Part shown: in pieces, positions 26,495-36,945 of the stretch
Layout of the letters: each line of letters starts with the position of its first letter
How positions within the stretch are numbered: position 1 is the stretch's first letter
Assembly (NCBI RefSeq): GCF_007830035.1
Contig: NZ_VLKN01000005.1
Location: 186,001-250,000, forward strand
DNA: 64,000 nucleotides
Direction: 5' to 3'
Origin: Luteimonas cucumeris
GTDB lineage: Bacteria; Pseudomonadota; Gammaproteobacteria; Xanthomonadales; Xanthomonadaceae
Notes under the pieces: generated by a model
Databases searched by the model: none
What the model was told of the DNA's origin: nothing
Seen by the model: the letters and a program-made list of their open reading frames with translations, nothing else
Translations under genes and position numbers: made by a program

Positions 26495-29392
26495 TCAGTG
26501 CATCTCCTGCTCGAGCCAGTCCAGTGTGGCCCCGCGCATGCCGGTGCGCGCGATCAGCGTTTCGCGGGTGGTGGCGCTGCAATCTTCCGGCAGCGTGCCG
26601 GCGGACAACAGGCTGTGCACCTGCATCTGCACGACGGCGTCGCCCAGGCGATGGGCCTGTTCGTGGAGCCCGGCTGCGATCGCGATCGCGCGCGGCCGGT
26701 TTCCGGCGGCGCGCGCTGCGGCGGCGTCGAGCAGGTCCAGACGACTGCCGAGGAACCAGGCATCGGCCGGCAGGCCTTGGCGCGCGGCATCCGCATGACG
26801 CTGCATCGCGTCCCAGTCTCCGCGGACCGCGGCGTTTTCGGCCAGGCTTGTTTCGGCCATGGCGATGAGCAGTGCATAGCCGGTTGGACCCAGCGTCGGC
26901 AGCAAGGCATCCAGCAGCTGGTCGGAACCGGCGCTGTCGCCGAGCCGGGTCAGCAGCCTGGCGACTTCCAACGTGAGCAGCCAGTGGTCGGGCCTCTTCC
27001 CGATGCCAGGGAGCATGGCCTGTGCGCGGCGGAGCTGGCTGCCGGCCGCCGCGCGGTCGCCCGCCAGCTGCTCGGCGTGGGCGCGCGTCAAGGCCACCAG
27101 TACCTGCGTCGAAGGTTCGCTTGCGGTGGCGCAGCGGCCAAGATCCGAACGCGCGCCGGCAAGCTCGCCCAGAGGCAGGCGGTGTTCCGCGCGCACGCAG
27201 GCCAGGCGCGCCTGCGCTGCGGAGTGCGCCTCGCCAGGCAGCACCCGCGGCAGGTTGTGCGCGGCGCGGTCCAGCGCGACGAGAGCGTGTTTGTTGTTGC
27301 CCCTGACGCCGCTCAGTGCCGCTTCCAGTTGCTCGACGGTGACTGCCAACTGGCCTTGCAGACCGGCCTGGCGCAAACGCTGGAGGCGTGCATCGACATG
27401 GCCCAGTCGCGCGCCCAGGAAGTCCTCGTTCAACAGCAGGATGTCGATGCTGTTGCGGGCCATGACATCGCCGGCGGCCTGGGCCACGCCCGCGGCCTGC
27501 TCCAGGCCGTGGCGATAGCCGGCAAGATCGCCGACACCGTGACGCTGGGCGGCCTGCTGCAACAGGATGCTGATTTCGAGCCGGCGATAACCGCCGGCGT
27601 TGGCCTGCGCCAGCAGGGTATCCAGTCGTGCACTGTCGCCGCTGACGGAGGGACGATGCACTTCCGCGAGGAAGCGTGCGTACAGCGCTCCGGTCGAGTT
27701 GCCAACCTGGTCGAACAGCCTGGCCGCTTCCTCGAACGATGCATGGCCTGCTTCGGCACCGCGCTGCGCGCTGTCGGCGGTTGCCACCAGGAACAGCGCC
27801 GCGCCTTTCTCGAGTTCCCAGCCCGCACCGGCGCCGTCGGCCAGGCGTGCGGCGGCCTTGGCGTTCTCGCGCTTGCGCCCGGGATCGCCGAGCGCGCCAT
27901 AGGTTTCGGCCAGGGCGAGCCGCCGCGCGATGCGCACGCCGATCGGCGCCTGCTGGTCACCGCGCGCGGTCAACACGTCCAGCGCCTGCAGTGGGCTGCC
28001 GGTGCTGGTCAGCAGGTTGGCGTAGGCGATGGCGTAGGACGCCTTGTGCGGATAGCGCGCAGCCAGCGTGGCGTGGGCCTGCACGGCCTCCTGCTGGCGC
28101 CGCGGATCCACCGACAGGCGTTGCGCCTGCATCAGTTGCGTGGTTTCCGGCGGCGTTGGGCGCAGCAGGTCGAGCGCGACGTCCATCTGCTCCACCGCCG
28201 AGGCGGCCTGTGCCAGATGCGATTGCGCATCGGCCAGCTGTATCCGCGCCAGGCCGAAACGCGGCGCCAGCCGGACCACTTCCTCGCCGATGGCGGCGGC
28301 CTTCATCCAGTCGCGCCGCCGCATGGCTTCGGTTGCGTCGACGTAACGGCGCGCGGCGGCGGCGTCCAGCTTCAACGCCGGCCAGGGTTCGCTGCGCGCG
28401 GGGATCAGGCGTTGCAGGACCTGCTGCGACAACGCGTCGACCAGCGCCGGCATCTGCGCTTCCTTGCCTTCGAGCTCGATGTGCTGTTCGCGCCCGGCGT
28501 GCTGGAAGCGTGCGCGCACGAACAGTTTTCCAGAGCCATCAGCGGCTTCGCCGGACGCAAGGAACACGCTTTGTGGCGAAGTCGATCCCGCGCCGGCGGC
28601 AAGCTCGGCTTCGGTCAGCACGGTCACTTCCGGAAGACTGTTGAGTTTCCAGTACAGCCACTGGTACAGCAGTTGCGCCGGCCAGCGCGCGGCGTTGCCT
28701 GGATCCTCGACCGTGACCAGTGCCACGGTCAACGCCGGCGGCAACGTCGCGCGTTGCCGTGCCTGGCGGTAGGCGCCTATGCCCACCGCGGCGATGACCA
28801 TGGCCGCGGTGGCGAACATGGCCCAGCGTTTCCAGTGGCGTCGCAGCCCGAAGCGACCAGGCGGTTGCGATATGGACGGCGCGGTCGGCAACATTGCCGC
28901 TGTCTGCGTCCCGGCTGCGGCATCGATCAATTCGTTCGCCGCGTCATCGGTGTTGGCAGAAGCTGTTGCTGCGCCTGCAGCAATTTGAACTTCGGCAACG
29001 CTGTCGGCACCTGCATCGGCCGCAATTACGCTGGCCGGAAGTTCGCTGGACCACGCCACCGGTCCCGGCGGCTCGAACACATAGCCGCCCTTGGCGACGG
29101 TGCGGATCCAATGCTTGCGTTCCGGCCCCAGCGCCTTGCGCAGCAGCCACATGCTCTGCGAAAGATTGGCGTCCTCGACGATCAGGCCGGGCCACAGGCG
29201 TTCGAACAGTTCGGCGCGGGTATGCAGCCGGTGCGGCTCGGCCATCAGCAGCAACAGCAGGTCGAAGATGCGCTGCGGCAGCTCCGCTTCTGACGAATGC
29301 AGGATCCGCCGGTAGCACAGGTCGACCAGCAGATCATCGATCTGCAGATATCGCGCGTCGGCAGGCCATGGAGCGCTCGATGTCGCGGTCAA
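26495..29392 (-). CDS. CadC-like membrane-anchored winged-helix regulator with TPR-like region
   Basis: A 965-aa protein. The N-terminus (about 15-110) is an OmpR/ToxR-type winged helix: PQRIFDLLLLLMAEPHRLHTRAELFERLWPGLIVEDANLSQSMWLLRKALG, ending TVAKGGYVFEPP. An Ala-rich linker and one membrane helix (about 190-208) follow. The long periplasmic part consists of repeating helical Ala/Leu-rich segments suggestive of TPR-like repeats. Regulators of this design sense envelope signals directly and bind DNA from the membrane. It is divergent from the M4 protease gene at 30109, so that gene is a candidate target; this is an inference. Its own upstream region has overlapping inverted repeats at 29541-29574. 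Confidence 0.85.
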   Translation of the reverse strand: MTATSSAPWPADARYLQIDDLLVDLCYRRILHSSEAELPQRIFDLLLLLMAEPHRLHTRAELFERLWPGLIVEDANLSQSMWLLRKALGPERKHWIRTVAKGGYVFEPPGPVAWSSELPASVIAADAGADSVAEVQIAAGAATASANTDDAANELIDAAAGTQTAAMLPTAPSISQPPGRFGLRRHWKRWAMFATAAMVIAAVGIGAYRQARQRATLPPALTVALVTVEDPGNAARWPAQLLYQWLYWKLNSLPEVTVLTEAELAAGAGSTSPQSVFLASGEAADGSGKLFVRARFQHAGREQHIELEGKEAQMPALVDALSQQVLQRLIPARSEPWPALKLDAAAARRYVDATEAMRRRDWMKAAAIGEEVVRLAPRFGLARIQLADAQSHLAQAASAVEQMDVALDLLRPTPPETTQLMQAQRLSVDPRRQQEAVQAHATLAARYPHKASYAIAYANLLTSTGSPLQALDVLTARGDQQAPIGVRIARRLALAETYGALGDPGRKRENAKAAARLADGAGAGWELEKGAALFLVATADSAQRGAEAGHASFEEAARLFDQVGNSTGALYARFLAEVHRPSVSGDSARLDTLLAQANAGGYRRLEISILLQQAAQRHGVGDLAGYRHGLEQAAGVAQAAGDVMARNSIDILLLNEDFLGARLGHVDARLQRLRQAGLQGQLAVTVEQLEAALSGVRGNNKHALVALDRAAHNLPRVLPGEAHSAAQARLACVRAEHRLPLGELAGARSDLGRCATASEPSTQVLVALTRAHAEQLAGDRAAAGSQLRRAQAMLPGIGKRPDHWLLTLEVARLLTRLGDSAGSDQLLDALLPTLGPTGYALLIAMAETSLAENAAVRGDWDAMQRHADAARQGLPADAWFLGSRLDLLDAAAARAAGNRPRAIAIAAGLHEQAHRLGDAVVQMQVHSLLSAGTLPEDCSATTRETLIARTGMRGATLDWLEQEMH

Positions 29393-30108
29393 CGGGGGAA
29401 CCTCAATCCGCGGCGGGGGGTGATGCAGCGCACCATCACGTGCGCTGCCGGTCGGATCGCTTGGCTGCGGAAAAGAAAGCTCGTGATCGCAATGCTTTCA
29501 CTTGTCAATCCATCCCTCGCAGCACGGGCAACTAAATCACATTTCCTGCCACGAGAGAGGAAATTGATCTCTCGGAAGAAGCGTCTTCCCGCTTCCATCA
29601 CCTAAATCGTTCCTGTCGCTCCGGGCTTCCGGCGCGATGTCGGGGAAGCTCCGGTCGATCACTGAACGCATCGCCCCGACCTCCAAACCGATTCGAAGAG
29701 TATGGGGAGGCAGTGATGGATCTTGCGTTCGGACGCGCTTCGCAAGTGCCGATGCCGATCGCCGACGTGACCGCCACGTCGGCATCGGCGCGTCGGATCG
29801 ACTGCTGCCTTCCATGCCGCCCCGGGACCAGGGATGGACCCGGATAGCGGTCGCCGCGGCAACGCCGCGCAGACGTCCCGCGATCGCTGCCGTGCCATGC
29901 ATCGGACAGCGCAGCGGAGACAGGAACAACCGGCGATGACCGGAACTGTGACGTTTGGATCGCCACCGGCCGGCGATCCGCAGGGGAGTTGAACCGATTG
30001 ACGTCGTCGTTGCTGTGGCAACGGCGCGGATGGGAATCGCATTTGCCGGAACGACCAGGCCGCGCGCAGGCGCATTTCGTTTTGAAGATCTTTCCAGGAG
30101 AAAAAATC
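29393..30108. other. Divergent intergenic region between CadC-like regulator and M4 protease
   Basis: 716 bp with no supported gene. The part near the regulator (29480-29620) is AT-richer and holds overlapping inverted repeats. The remainder is GC-rich with several open frames on both strands that lack ribosome sites and family likeness. A ribosome site CAGGAG lies just before the protease start. Confidence 0.6.
29541..29574. promoter_or_regulatory. Two overlapping inverted repeats, candidate regulator site
   Basis: ATTTCCT (29541-29547) pairs with AGGAAAT (29558-29564), and CGAGAG (29552-29557) pairs with CTCTCG (29569-29574). Both are perfect and they interlock. The site lies 150 bp before the CadC-like start and about 535 bp before the protease start. 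Use as an operator is inferred. Confidence 0.4.
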
Positions 30109-32310
30109 ATGAGCAAGTTCAAACAAGGTTCGCGTTATCTGCTCGCGGTATCGCCGTTGGCGCTGGCCCTGGTGGCCGCGTCCGCCCAGGCCGCCAACCG
30201 CGTCGACCTGCAGCGCAAGGATGTGGCGCAACTCAACCGCCAGTACACGGCAGTCAGCGCGGCGGTCGGGCGTCCGGCCGCGGTCGGCGAACGCCACGCC
30301 GAACTGCTGGGCCTGGGCACGGAGTCGACGCTGAGCCTGGTCAAGGCCACCGAGCCGGTGAAGGGCGTGACCAACCGTCGCTACGTGCAGCAGTTTCGCG
30401 GCATCCCGATCTTCGGCGAAAGCATCGTCGTCGGTGAGGACGCCAACGGCAATGTGCGCACGCTGTTCGGCCGCATGGTCACCGATCTGGAGCGCGAAGT
30501 GCCGGCGACGGTCGCGCCCGGAATTCCGTCATCACAAGCTATCGCGATCGCCAAGCGCGCCCGCCTGGGCGCGGGCCTGGCCACCAAGGTCGTGCAGGGC
30601 GAACGCTCGCAGCAGATGATCTACGTCGACGACAACGGCCGTGCCCGCCTGAGCCACGTGGTGTCGTTCTTCGCCGATGCGCGCAAGGGCGGTGCGCCCA
30701 CGAGTCCTGTGGTGATCGTCGACGCGCAGACCGGCGCGATCCTCAAGCAGTGGGACGCGCTGGCCAATGCCGAGATCGGCACCGGTCCCGGCGGCAACGA
30801 AAAGATCGGCCAGTACGAGTACGGCAACGATTACGGTTACCTCGATGTCGCCCAGAGCGGCAGCACCTGCACGATGGAGAGCGACAAGGTCAAGACGGTC
30901 AACCTCAACCACGGCACCAGCAGCAACACCGCGTACAGCTACGCCTGCCCGCGCAACACCGTCAAGTCGATCAACGGCGCCTATTCGCCAATGAACGATG
31001 CGCATTACTTCGGCCATGTCGTGTTCGACATGTACAACGACTACCTGGGCGCCGCGCCGCTGACCAACAAGGTCACGCTGAAAGCGCACTACAGCAGCAA
31101 CTACGAGAACGCCTTCTGGGATCCGAACACCCAGACCATGTCGTTCGGCGACGGCGCAAGCCGCTACCACCCGCTGGTCAGCCTCGACGTGCTCTCACAC
31201 GAGGTTTCGCACGGTTACACGAACCAGAATTCCGACCTGGTCTATTCGGGCCAGTCGGGCGGCATCAACGAGGCCTACTCCGACATCTCCGCCGAGGCGG
31301 CCGAGGACTTCTCGCGCGGCGCGGCGGATTTCATGATCGGCGCGGACATCTTCAAGGGCAATGGCGCCATGCGTTACATGGACGACCCGACCCGCGACGG
31401 CCGATCGATCGGACACGCCGACAACTACTACAACGGCATGGACGTGCACTTCTCCTCGGGCGTGTACAACAAGGCGTTCTACACCCTGGTCCACAGCGGT
31501 GGCTGGAGCACCAGGGACGCCTTCCTGGCCTTCGCCCGCGCCAACCGCGACTACTGGACACCCAGCACCAACTTCGACCAGGGTTCGTGCGGCGTGGGCC
31601 AGGCCGCGATCGACATGGGCAAGAATGTCGACGACGTGATCGCCGCATTCGACGTGGTCGGCGTATCGACCGCGGGCTGCGCGTTCGACGGCGGCGGTGG
31701 CGACGACAACCAGGCACCGACCGCAGGCTTCAGCACCAGCGTGAACGGGCTGACCGTGGCCTTCACCGACGCGTCCAGCGACAGCGACGGTTCCATCGCC
31801 TCGCGTAGCTGGAACTTCGGCGACGGCAGTTCCTCGACCGAGACCAGCCCCAGCCACACCTACGCGGCCGCTGGCCAGTACGCCGTGACCCTGACGGTGA
31901 CCGACAACGAGGGCGTCACCGACACCGAGAGCAAGACGGTGACGGTCAGCGATGGCGGCGGCGGCGGCGACGAGCCGCAGACCTACAGCAACACCGCCGA
32001 CTACCCGATCCGCGACTTCAGCATCGTCGAAAGCCCGATCACGATCACCGGCCGCCAGGGCAACGCCGGTTACACCGAGGTGACGGTGGACATCCGCCAC
32101 ACCGCCCGTGGCGACCTCAAGGTGGACGTGGTCGCGCCGGACGGCACCACCTACAACCTCGTCAACCGTACCGGCGGCGGTACCGACAACGTGCAGGGCA
32201 AATACGTCGGCACCCTGCCCGAGGTGAAGAACGGCACCTGGAAGCTGCGGGTGGTCGATTACGGCTGGTTCGACAGCGGCTACATCAACAGCTGGAGCAT
32301 CAAGTTCTGA
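30109..32310 (+). CDS. Secreted M4 (thermolysin-like) metallopeptidase with PKD and P domains
   Basis: A 733-aa secreted zinc endopeptidase. In order it has a signal peptide ending ASAQA (about residue 27), an FTP/PepSY propeptide (about 30-200), and the M4 catalytic domain. The zinc motif is HEVSH (364-368), with Glu388 in GGINEAYSD. A PKD domain (about 545-618; SWNFGDGSSSTETSPSHTYAAAGQY) follows, then a Gly-rich linker and a C-terminal P/proprotein-convertase domain. Such tails are often removed on maturation. The start ATG 30109 has CAGGAG upstream. It is typical of the lytic exoprotein arsenal of Lysobacter-like bacteria. The divergent CadC-like gene is a likely regulator. Confidence 0.95.
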   Translation: MSKFKQGSRYLLAVSPLALALVAASAQAANRVDLQRKDVAQLNRQYTAVSAAVGRPAAVGERHAELLGLGTESTLSLVKATEPVKGVTNRRYVQQFRGIPIFGESIVVGEDANGNVRTLFGRMVTDLEREVPATVAPGIPSSQAIAIAKRARLGAGLATKVVQGERSQQMIYVDDNGRARLSHVVSFFADARKGGAPTSPVVIVDAQTGAILKQWDALANAEIGTGPGGNEKIGQYEYGNDYGYLDVAQSGSTCTMESDKVKTVNLNHGTSSNTAYSYACPRNTVKSINGAYSPMNDAHYFGHVVFDMYNDYLGAAPLTNKVTLKAHYSSNYENAFWDPNTQTMSFGDGASRYHPLVSLDVLSHEVSHGYTNQNSDLVYSGQSGGINEAYSDISAEAAEDFSRGAADFMIGADIFKGNGAMRYMDDPTRDGRSIGHADNYYNGMDVHFSSGVYNKAFYTLVHSGGWSTRDAFLAFARANRDYWTPSTNFDQGSCGVGQAAIDMGKNVDDVIAAFDVVGVSTAGCAFDGGGGDDNQAPTAGFSTSVNGLTVAFTDASSDSDGSIASRSWNFGDGSSSTETSPSHTYAAAGQYAVTLTVTDNEGVTDTESKTVTVSDGGGGGDEPQTYSNTADYPIRDFSIVESPITITGRQGNAGYTEVTVDIRHTARGDLKVDVVAPDGTTYNLVNRTGGGTDNVQGKYVGTLPEVKNGTWKLRVVDYGWFDSGYINSWSIKF

Positions 32311-32331
32311 TCGCGGTCCGATAGCAGGCTC

Positions 32332-32357
32332 GCCCCGGTGCCGAACGGCGCCGGGGC
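32332..32357 (+). terminator. GC-rich hairpin after the M4 protease gene
   Basis: A 12-bp stem (GCCCCGGTGCCG / CGGCGCCGGGGC, one G-U pair) with an AA loop, 21 bp after the stop codon. No T-run follows, so it may stabilise the mRNA 3' end or stop transcription only weakly. Confidence 0.4.
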
Positions 32358-32427
32358 AGCCGCCGGCTGCTCCAGGCAGGCCTGGCGGCAGCTTGGGTTC
32401 GGCGGATCGCGGACCCATAATCCACGG

Positions 32428-32706
32428 ATGGAAATCAAGTCCGACAATCCCGAGCACGGCTTCCAGTTCCCGGGCGATTTCGAGATCACGGCACTCGGGC
32501 CGGCTTCGGCCGGCCTGGAGAGCGAAATCCCGCGTCTGCTGACGGCTGCCGGCATCGTCGTGCTGCACGAAACGGTGGCCAGCCGCGAATCCAGTGGTGG
32601 CAAGTTCGTCTCGGTGAAGCTGAGCTTCCGCGCCGAATCGCGCGAGCAGTACGACGCGGCGCACGAGGCGCTGCGTTCGCATCCGGAAGTGAAGTGGACG
32701 TTGTGA
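32428..32706 (+). CDS. DUF493 family protein (YbeD-like)
   Basis: A 92-aa member of the YbeD/DUF493 family, a small ferredoxin-like alpha/beta fold of unclear function that is conserved next to lipB. Family landmarks are [15 protein letters not shown] and [22 protein letters not shown], ending in VKWTL. It resembles the regulatory ACT-like fold. Its stop codon overlaps the likely lipB start (GTGA). The association with lipoate genes is well known in gammaproteobacteria, but no direct role in lipoylation has been demonstrated. Confidence 0.93.
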   Translation: MEIKSDNPEHGFQFPGDFEITALGPASAGLESEIPRLLTAAGIVVLHETVASRESSGGKFVSVKLSFRAESREQYDAAHEALRSHPEVKWTL

Positions 32707-33380
32707 AAGCCGGCGCCGGTGACCTCGGCCCCGCGCTGATCCGCGACCTCGGTCGCCAGCCTTACGAACCGGTCTGGCGCGCGATGCAGCGTTTCACAGA
32801 CGCCCGCGACGGCAGCACGCCGGACGAACTATGGCTGGTCGAGCACGACCCGGTTTTCACCCTCGGCCAGGCCGGCAAACCCGAACACGTGCTGATGCCC
32901 GGCGCGATCCCGGTACTGCATGTCGATCGCGGCGGACAGGTGACCTATCACGGTCCCGGCCAGATCGTCATCTACCCGCTGATTGACCTGAGGCGATTGA
33001 AGATCGGCGTGCGCGACTACGTGCATCGCATCGAGCAGGCGCTGATCGACACGATGGCCGAATGGAACATCGAGGCCGTGCGTCGCGCCGGCGCGCCGGG
33101 CGTATACGTCGCCGGCGCCAAGGTCGCCGCACTGGGCATCCGCGTGCGTCGCGGCTGCACGTTCCATGGACTGGCGTTCAACGTGGCGATGGATCTGGAG
33201 CCGTTCCGGCGCATCAATCCCTGCGGCTACGAAGGCCTGCAGGTGACGGCGATGCTAGAATTGGGCGGTCCTTCCAGCATGGACGCGGTCAAGCCGGTGT
33301 TGCTGGAGCATCTTGCCGATCAGTTCGGCCTGACGCTGGAACGGCGCGCGACATTGCCGGACCTGTCGTTGGCAGCGTGA
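32703..33380 (+). CDS. lipB: Lipoyl(octanoyl) transferase LipB
   Basis: LipB moves octanoyl groups from acyl carrier protein to the lipoyl domains of 2-oxoacid dehydrogenases and the glycine cleavage H protein. The 225-aa protein has the family motif [18 protein letters not shown], the catalytic Lys in [16 protein letters not shown], and the acyl-cysteine in [13 protein letters not shown]. The start is taken as GTG 32703, which overlaps the DUF493 stop; GTG 32694 would add three residues. It precedes lipA by about 105 bp and the two enzymes act in sequence. Confidence 0.95.
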   Translation: MKAGAGDLGPALIRDLGRQPYEPVWRAMQRFTDARDGSTPDELWLVEHDPVFTLGQAGKPEHVLMPGAIPVLHVDRGGQVTYHGPGQIVIYPLIDLRRLKIGVRDYVHRIEQALIDTMAEWNIEAVRRAGAPGVYVAGAKVAALGIRVRRGCTFHGLAFNVAMDLEPFRRINPCGYEGLQVTAMLELGGPSSMDAVKPVLLEHLADQFGLTLERRATLPDLSLAA

Positions 33381-33485
33381 TCGAACAGGAAACGACGCAA
33401 ACCGCCCGCGCGACTGCAAAACCGCACCCTTATCCCGATCTCCGCCAGCGCGAGAGAGTGGGCAAGCAGCAAGAAGCCTGATGCC

Positions 33486-34490
33486 ATGACCGACGCCATC
33501 GCCAAATCCATTCCGCTGCAGGTCGTCGCCACGCCGGCGTCGTCGCTGGAACCGGGCGCCAAGCAGGTCGCGGGCGACAAGATCGCGCGCAGCCCGGTCA
33601 AGTTCGACGACGCACCGGTGCTGCGCAAGCCGTCGTGGATCCGCGTGCGCATTCCCAGCAATGGCGCGGTCGCCGCGTTGAAGGCCAAGCTGCGCGAGAA
33701 CCGCCTGGTCACGGTGTGCGAGGAAGCCAGCTGCCCGAACATCCACGAATGCTTCGGCCACGGCACCGCCACCTTCATGATCCTCGGCGAGGTCTGCACG
33801 CGCCGCTGCAGCTTCTGCGACGTCGCCCATGGCCGGCCCAAGCCGCCGGATGCCAGCGAGCCACGGAACCTGGCCAACACCATCGCCGACATGGGCCTGA
33901 AGTACGTGGTGGTGACCAGCGTCGACCGCGACGACCTGCGCGACGGCGGTGCCCAGCATTTCGTCGACTGCATCGCCGCGATACGCGTGCAGTCGCCGAA
34001 CACCCGGATCGAGATCCTCACGCCCGATTTCCGCGGCAAGGGCCGCATGGAACGCGCGCTGGAAATCCTGGCGACCAATCCGCCGGACGTGTTCAACCAC
34101 AATGTCGAAACCGTGCCGGACCTGTACGCGAACGTGCGCCCGGGCGCCGACTACCAGTGGTCGTTGACGCTGCTGCAGAAGTTCAAGCAGCAGCATCCGC
34201 AGATCCCGACCAAGTCGGGGATCATGCTCGGCCTCGGCGAGACCATGGAGCAGGTGCAGGCCTCGCTGCGCGACCTGCGCGCGCACGATGTCGACATGAT
34301 CACCATCGGCCAGTACCTGCAACCGAGCGCGCACCACCATCCGGTGCTGCGCTACTGGACGCCGGACGAGTTCAAGGCGCTCGAGGTATATGGCATGTCG
34401 CTGGGTTTCAGCCACGTCGCTTCCGGCCCACTGGTGCGTTCCTCGTACCACGCCGATCGCCAGGCCGCGGAGGCCGGCGTCGCGGCCTGA
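33486..34490 (+). CDS. lipA: Lipoyl synthase LipA
   Basis: LipA is a radical SAM enzyme that inserts two sulfurs into protein-bound octanoyl chains. The 334-aa protein has both iron-sulfur sites: the auxiliary cluster cysteines in [12 protein letters not shown] and the radical-SAM triad in CTRRCSFC. The C-terminal RSSY motif (VRSSYHA) provides the serine ligand of the auxiliary cluster. The N-terminal 40 residues are a variable extension common in xanthomonads. It follows lipB with a gap lacking a clear terminator, so an operon DUF493-lipB-lipA is likely. Confidence 0.97.
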   Translation: MTDAIAKSIPLQVVATPASSLEPGAKQVAGDKIARSPVKFDDAPVLRKPSWIRVRIPSNGAVAALKAKLRENRLVTVCEEASCPNIHECFGHGTATFMILGEVCTRRCSFCDVAHGRPKPPDASEPRNLANTIADMGLKYVVVTSVDRDDLRDGGAQHFVDCIAAIRVQSPNTRIEILTPDFRGKGRMERALEILATNPPDVFNHNVETVPDLYANVRPGADYQWSLTLLQKFKQQHPQIPTKSGIMLGLGETMEQVQASLRDLRAHDVDMITIGQYLQPSAHHHPVLRYWTPDEFKALEVYGMSLGFSHVASGPLVRSSYHADRQAAEAGVAA

Positions 34491-34699
34491 ACCGGCCCGG
34501 AATACAAACGCCGCGGACGTCCGTTCGACGGCGTACCTGCTGACAAACCATTCACACCGGCGCGATTGCGGGCGGTTAAAGTGAGTTCGCGCGTTTGTGT
34601 GGCAACTTCCGGCACTGTCGTGTTGTCCAAACCGCCCGCAACCTGAATCCGTCCCGATCCCGTCCCCGGAACAGGCCGCTCCACGGCCCGAGTGCATCG

Positions 34700-36874
34700 A
34701 TGAAATTGAGTCCCCTGCTGTTAGCCCTTGTCCTGACCGCGCCGCTGGCGTTGCTGGCCCGCGCCGATGGCGATGGCCTGCCGACCGGCCCTTCGGCCGA
34801 CCAGGCGACCACATCCAAGCTGGTCTACGGCCTGCTGTCGGACAGCCGCTACGCCTATCGTCCGCGTCCGCTCGACGATGCGATGTCGCAGGACGTGTTC
34901 AAGCGCTATCTGGAGTCGATCGATCCGGGCAAGATGTTCCTCACCGCGCCGGACGTGGCCCGGTTCGCATCGCAGAAGGACAAGCTGGACGACGCGATCA
35001 AGAGCGGCCAGCTGGAGCCGGCGTACGCGATCTTCACCCTGTACAAGCAGCGCGTGCAGGAACGCGTCGACTTCGCGCGCGGCCTGCTCAAGCAGGACAT
35101 CTTCGACTTCAGCGGCAACGAGCGCTGGGAATACGACCGCGAGGACGTGCCGTGGGCCGCCGACAGCGCCGCGCTCGACGCGGTCTGGAAGAAGTCGGTG
35201 CGCAACGACTGGCTGCGGCTGAAGCTGGCCGGCAAGAAGCCCGACGAAATCCGCAAGACACTGGACAAGCGTTACGCCAATCTCGGCAAGACCTATGCCG
35301 ACTTCAACAGCGACGATGCGTTCCAGACCTTCCTCAACGCGTATACCAGTTCGATCGATCCGCACACCAACTACTTCGATCCGCGCGGCGCCGAGCGCTT
35401 CAACCAGAGCATGTCGCTGTCGCTGGAAGGCATCGGCGCGGTGCTGCAGAAGCAGGACGACGTGGTGGTGATCCGCGAGATCGTGCCGGGCGGCCCGGCC
35501 GACCTCAGCGACAAACTCAAGCCGGGCGACCGCATCGTCGGCGTCGGCCAGGGCACCAATGGCCTGATCGAGGACGTGGTCGGCTGGCGCATCGACGACG
35601 TGGTCGAGAAGATCAAGGGCCCGAAAGGCACGCAGGTCCGGCTCGACCTGGTGCCGCCGGAAGCCGGCTTGGACAGCAAGCCGAACCGGATCGTGCTGAC
35701 CCGTGACAAGGTGCGCCTCGCCGAGGAAGCCGCCAAGGCCGAGACGCTGACGATCCCGGCCCACGGCGATGCGCCGGCCAAGCGCATCGGCGTGATCAAG
35801 CTCAAGGGCTTCTACCAGGACTTCGAAGGCCGCCGCAAGAACAACGGCGACTACGCTTCCGCGACGCGCGACGTCGCCAAGCTGCTCAAGCAGTTCCGCG
35901 CCGACAAGGTCGACGGCGTGGTGCTGGACCTGCGTGGCAACGGCGGTGGTTCGTTGACCGAGGCGATCGAACTGACCGGCCTGTTCATCGACCAGGGCCC
36001 GGTGGTGCAGGTGCGCGAGTCCGGTGGCCGCGTCAGCGTCGAGAACGACCGCGCGCCGGGCGTGGCCTGGGATGGCCCGCTGGCGGTGCTGGTCAACCGC
36101 GGCTCGGCGTCGGCATCGGAAATCTTTGCCGGTGCCATCCAGGATTACGGTCGCGGCCTGGTGATCGGCGAGACCACCTTCGGCAAGGGCACGGTGCAGA
36201 ACCTGGTCGACCTCGACCGCTGGCCGGCCAACGAGAAGGCGCGCTACGGCCAGGTCAAGCTGACCATCGCGCAGTTCTTCCGCGTCGCCGGCGGTTCCAC
36301 CCAGAACAAGGGCGTGGTGCCGGACATCGCGTTCCCGGTGACGGTCGACGCCAGCGACTACGGCGAGAGCACCTACGACAACGCGCTGCCGTGGACGCGC
36401 ATCGCCGCGGTGCCGCATACCCAGTACGGCAACTTCGCGCCGCTGCTGCCAAAACTTGAGTCGCTGCATGCCGCGCGCATCGCCACCGACAAGGAATTCC
36501 AGTGGCAGGCCGAGGACGTGGCGCGGTTCAAGGCCGAGCGCGACAAGAAATACCTGTCGCTCAACGAGGCCGAACGCCGTGCCGAAAAGGAAAAGCTCGA
36601 CGCGATCCGCAAGGACCGGCAGGAGGAACGCAAGCGCCTGAACATCGCGCTCGATCCGTTGCTCGTCGACAGCGGCGACGATGGCCTGCAGGCCAACGAA
36701 CGCGACATCGCCAAGGAAGCCGCACGCGAGAAGGCCGCCGAAGACCGTCCGGATCCGCTGCTGCGCGAATCCGCCGCGATCCTGGCCGATGCGATCCGCC
36801 TGCTCAACGGCGATCGCGCGCTCGCCAGCCAGGTGCTGCCGGTGGCGAAGACGGCGGGGCACTGGGCCGAGTAG
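34700..36874 (+). CDS. prc: Carboxy-terminal processing (tail-specific) protease Prc
   Basis: Prc is a periplasmic serine protease that degrades or trims proteins from the C-terminus, including lytic transglycosylases and PBP3 precursors. The 724-aa protein has a signal peptide (MKLSPLLLALVLTAPLALLARA), an N-terminal helical region, a PDZ domain (about 250-340), and the S41 catalytic domain. The catalytic Ser471, Asp482 and Lys496 are in SASASEIFAG, QDYGRG and FGKGTVQ, and their spacing equals the E. coli Ser430-Asp441-Lys455 set. A C-terminal DUF3340-like helical domain follows. It stands alone after the lip genes and fits the envelope theme of this window. Confidence 0.95.
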   Translation: MKLSPLLLALVLTAPLALLARADGDGLPTGPSADQATTSKLVYGLLSDSRYAYRPRPLDDAMSQDVFKRYLESIDPGKMFLTAPDVARFASQKDKLDDAIKSGQLEPAYAIFTLYKQRVQERVDFARGLLKQDIFDFSGNERWEYDREDVPWAADSAALDAVWKKSVRNDWLRLKLAGKKPDEIRKTLDKRYANLGKTYADFNSDDAFQTFLNAYTSSIDPHTNYFDPRGAERFNQSMSLSLEGIGAVLQKQDDVVVIREIVPGGPADLSDKLKPGDRIVGVGQGTNGLIEDVVGWRIDDVVEKIKGPKGTQVRLDLVPPEAGLDSKPNRIVLTRDKVRLAEEAAKAETLTIPAHGDAPAKRIGVIKLKGFYQDFEGRRKNNGDYASATRDVAKLLKQFRADKVDGVVLDLRGNGGGSLTEAIELTGLFIDQGPVVQVRESGGRVSVENDRAPGVAWDGPLAVLVNRGSASASEIFAGAIQDYGRGLVIGETTFGKGTVQNLVDLDRWPANEKARYGQVKLTIAQFFRVAGGSTQNKGVVPDIAFPVTVDASDYGESTYDNALPWTRIAAVPHTQYGNFAPLLPKLESLHAARIATDKEFQWQAEDVARFKAERDKKYLSLNEAERRAEKEKLDAIRKDRQEERKRLNIALDPLLVDSGDDGLQANERDIAKEAAREKAAEDRPDPLLRESAAILADAIRLLNGDRALASQVLPVAKTAGHWAE

Positions 36875-36945
36875 TTTTTGCCGGAAATCAAGGCGCAGCA
36901 AGATCCGGATAGCGGGCGCCCAGGGCGCCCGTTACTCTTTTCGGC

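Noticed and set aside
26480-29293. A 937-codon frame antisense to the CadC-like gene
   Set aside because: Long antisense frames are expected in GC-rich DNA; the opposite strand encodes a clear winged-helix protein with a membrane helix.
31195-32682. A 495-codon frame antisense to the M4 protease
   Set aside because: A shadow of the protease reading frame, with Val/Gly/Asp-rich composition typical of antisense translation.
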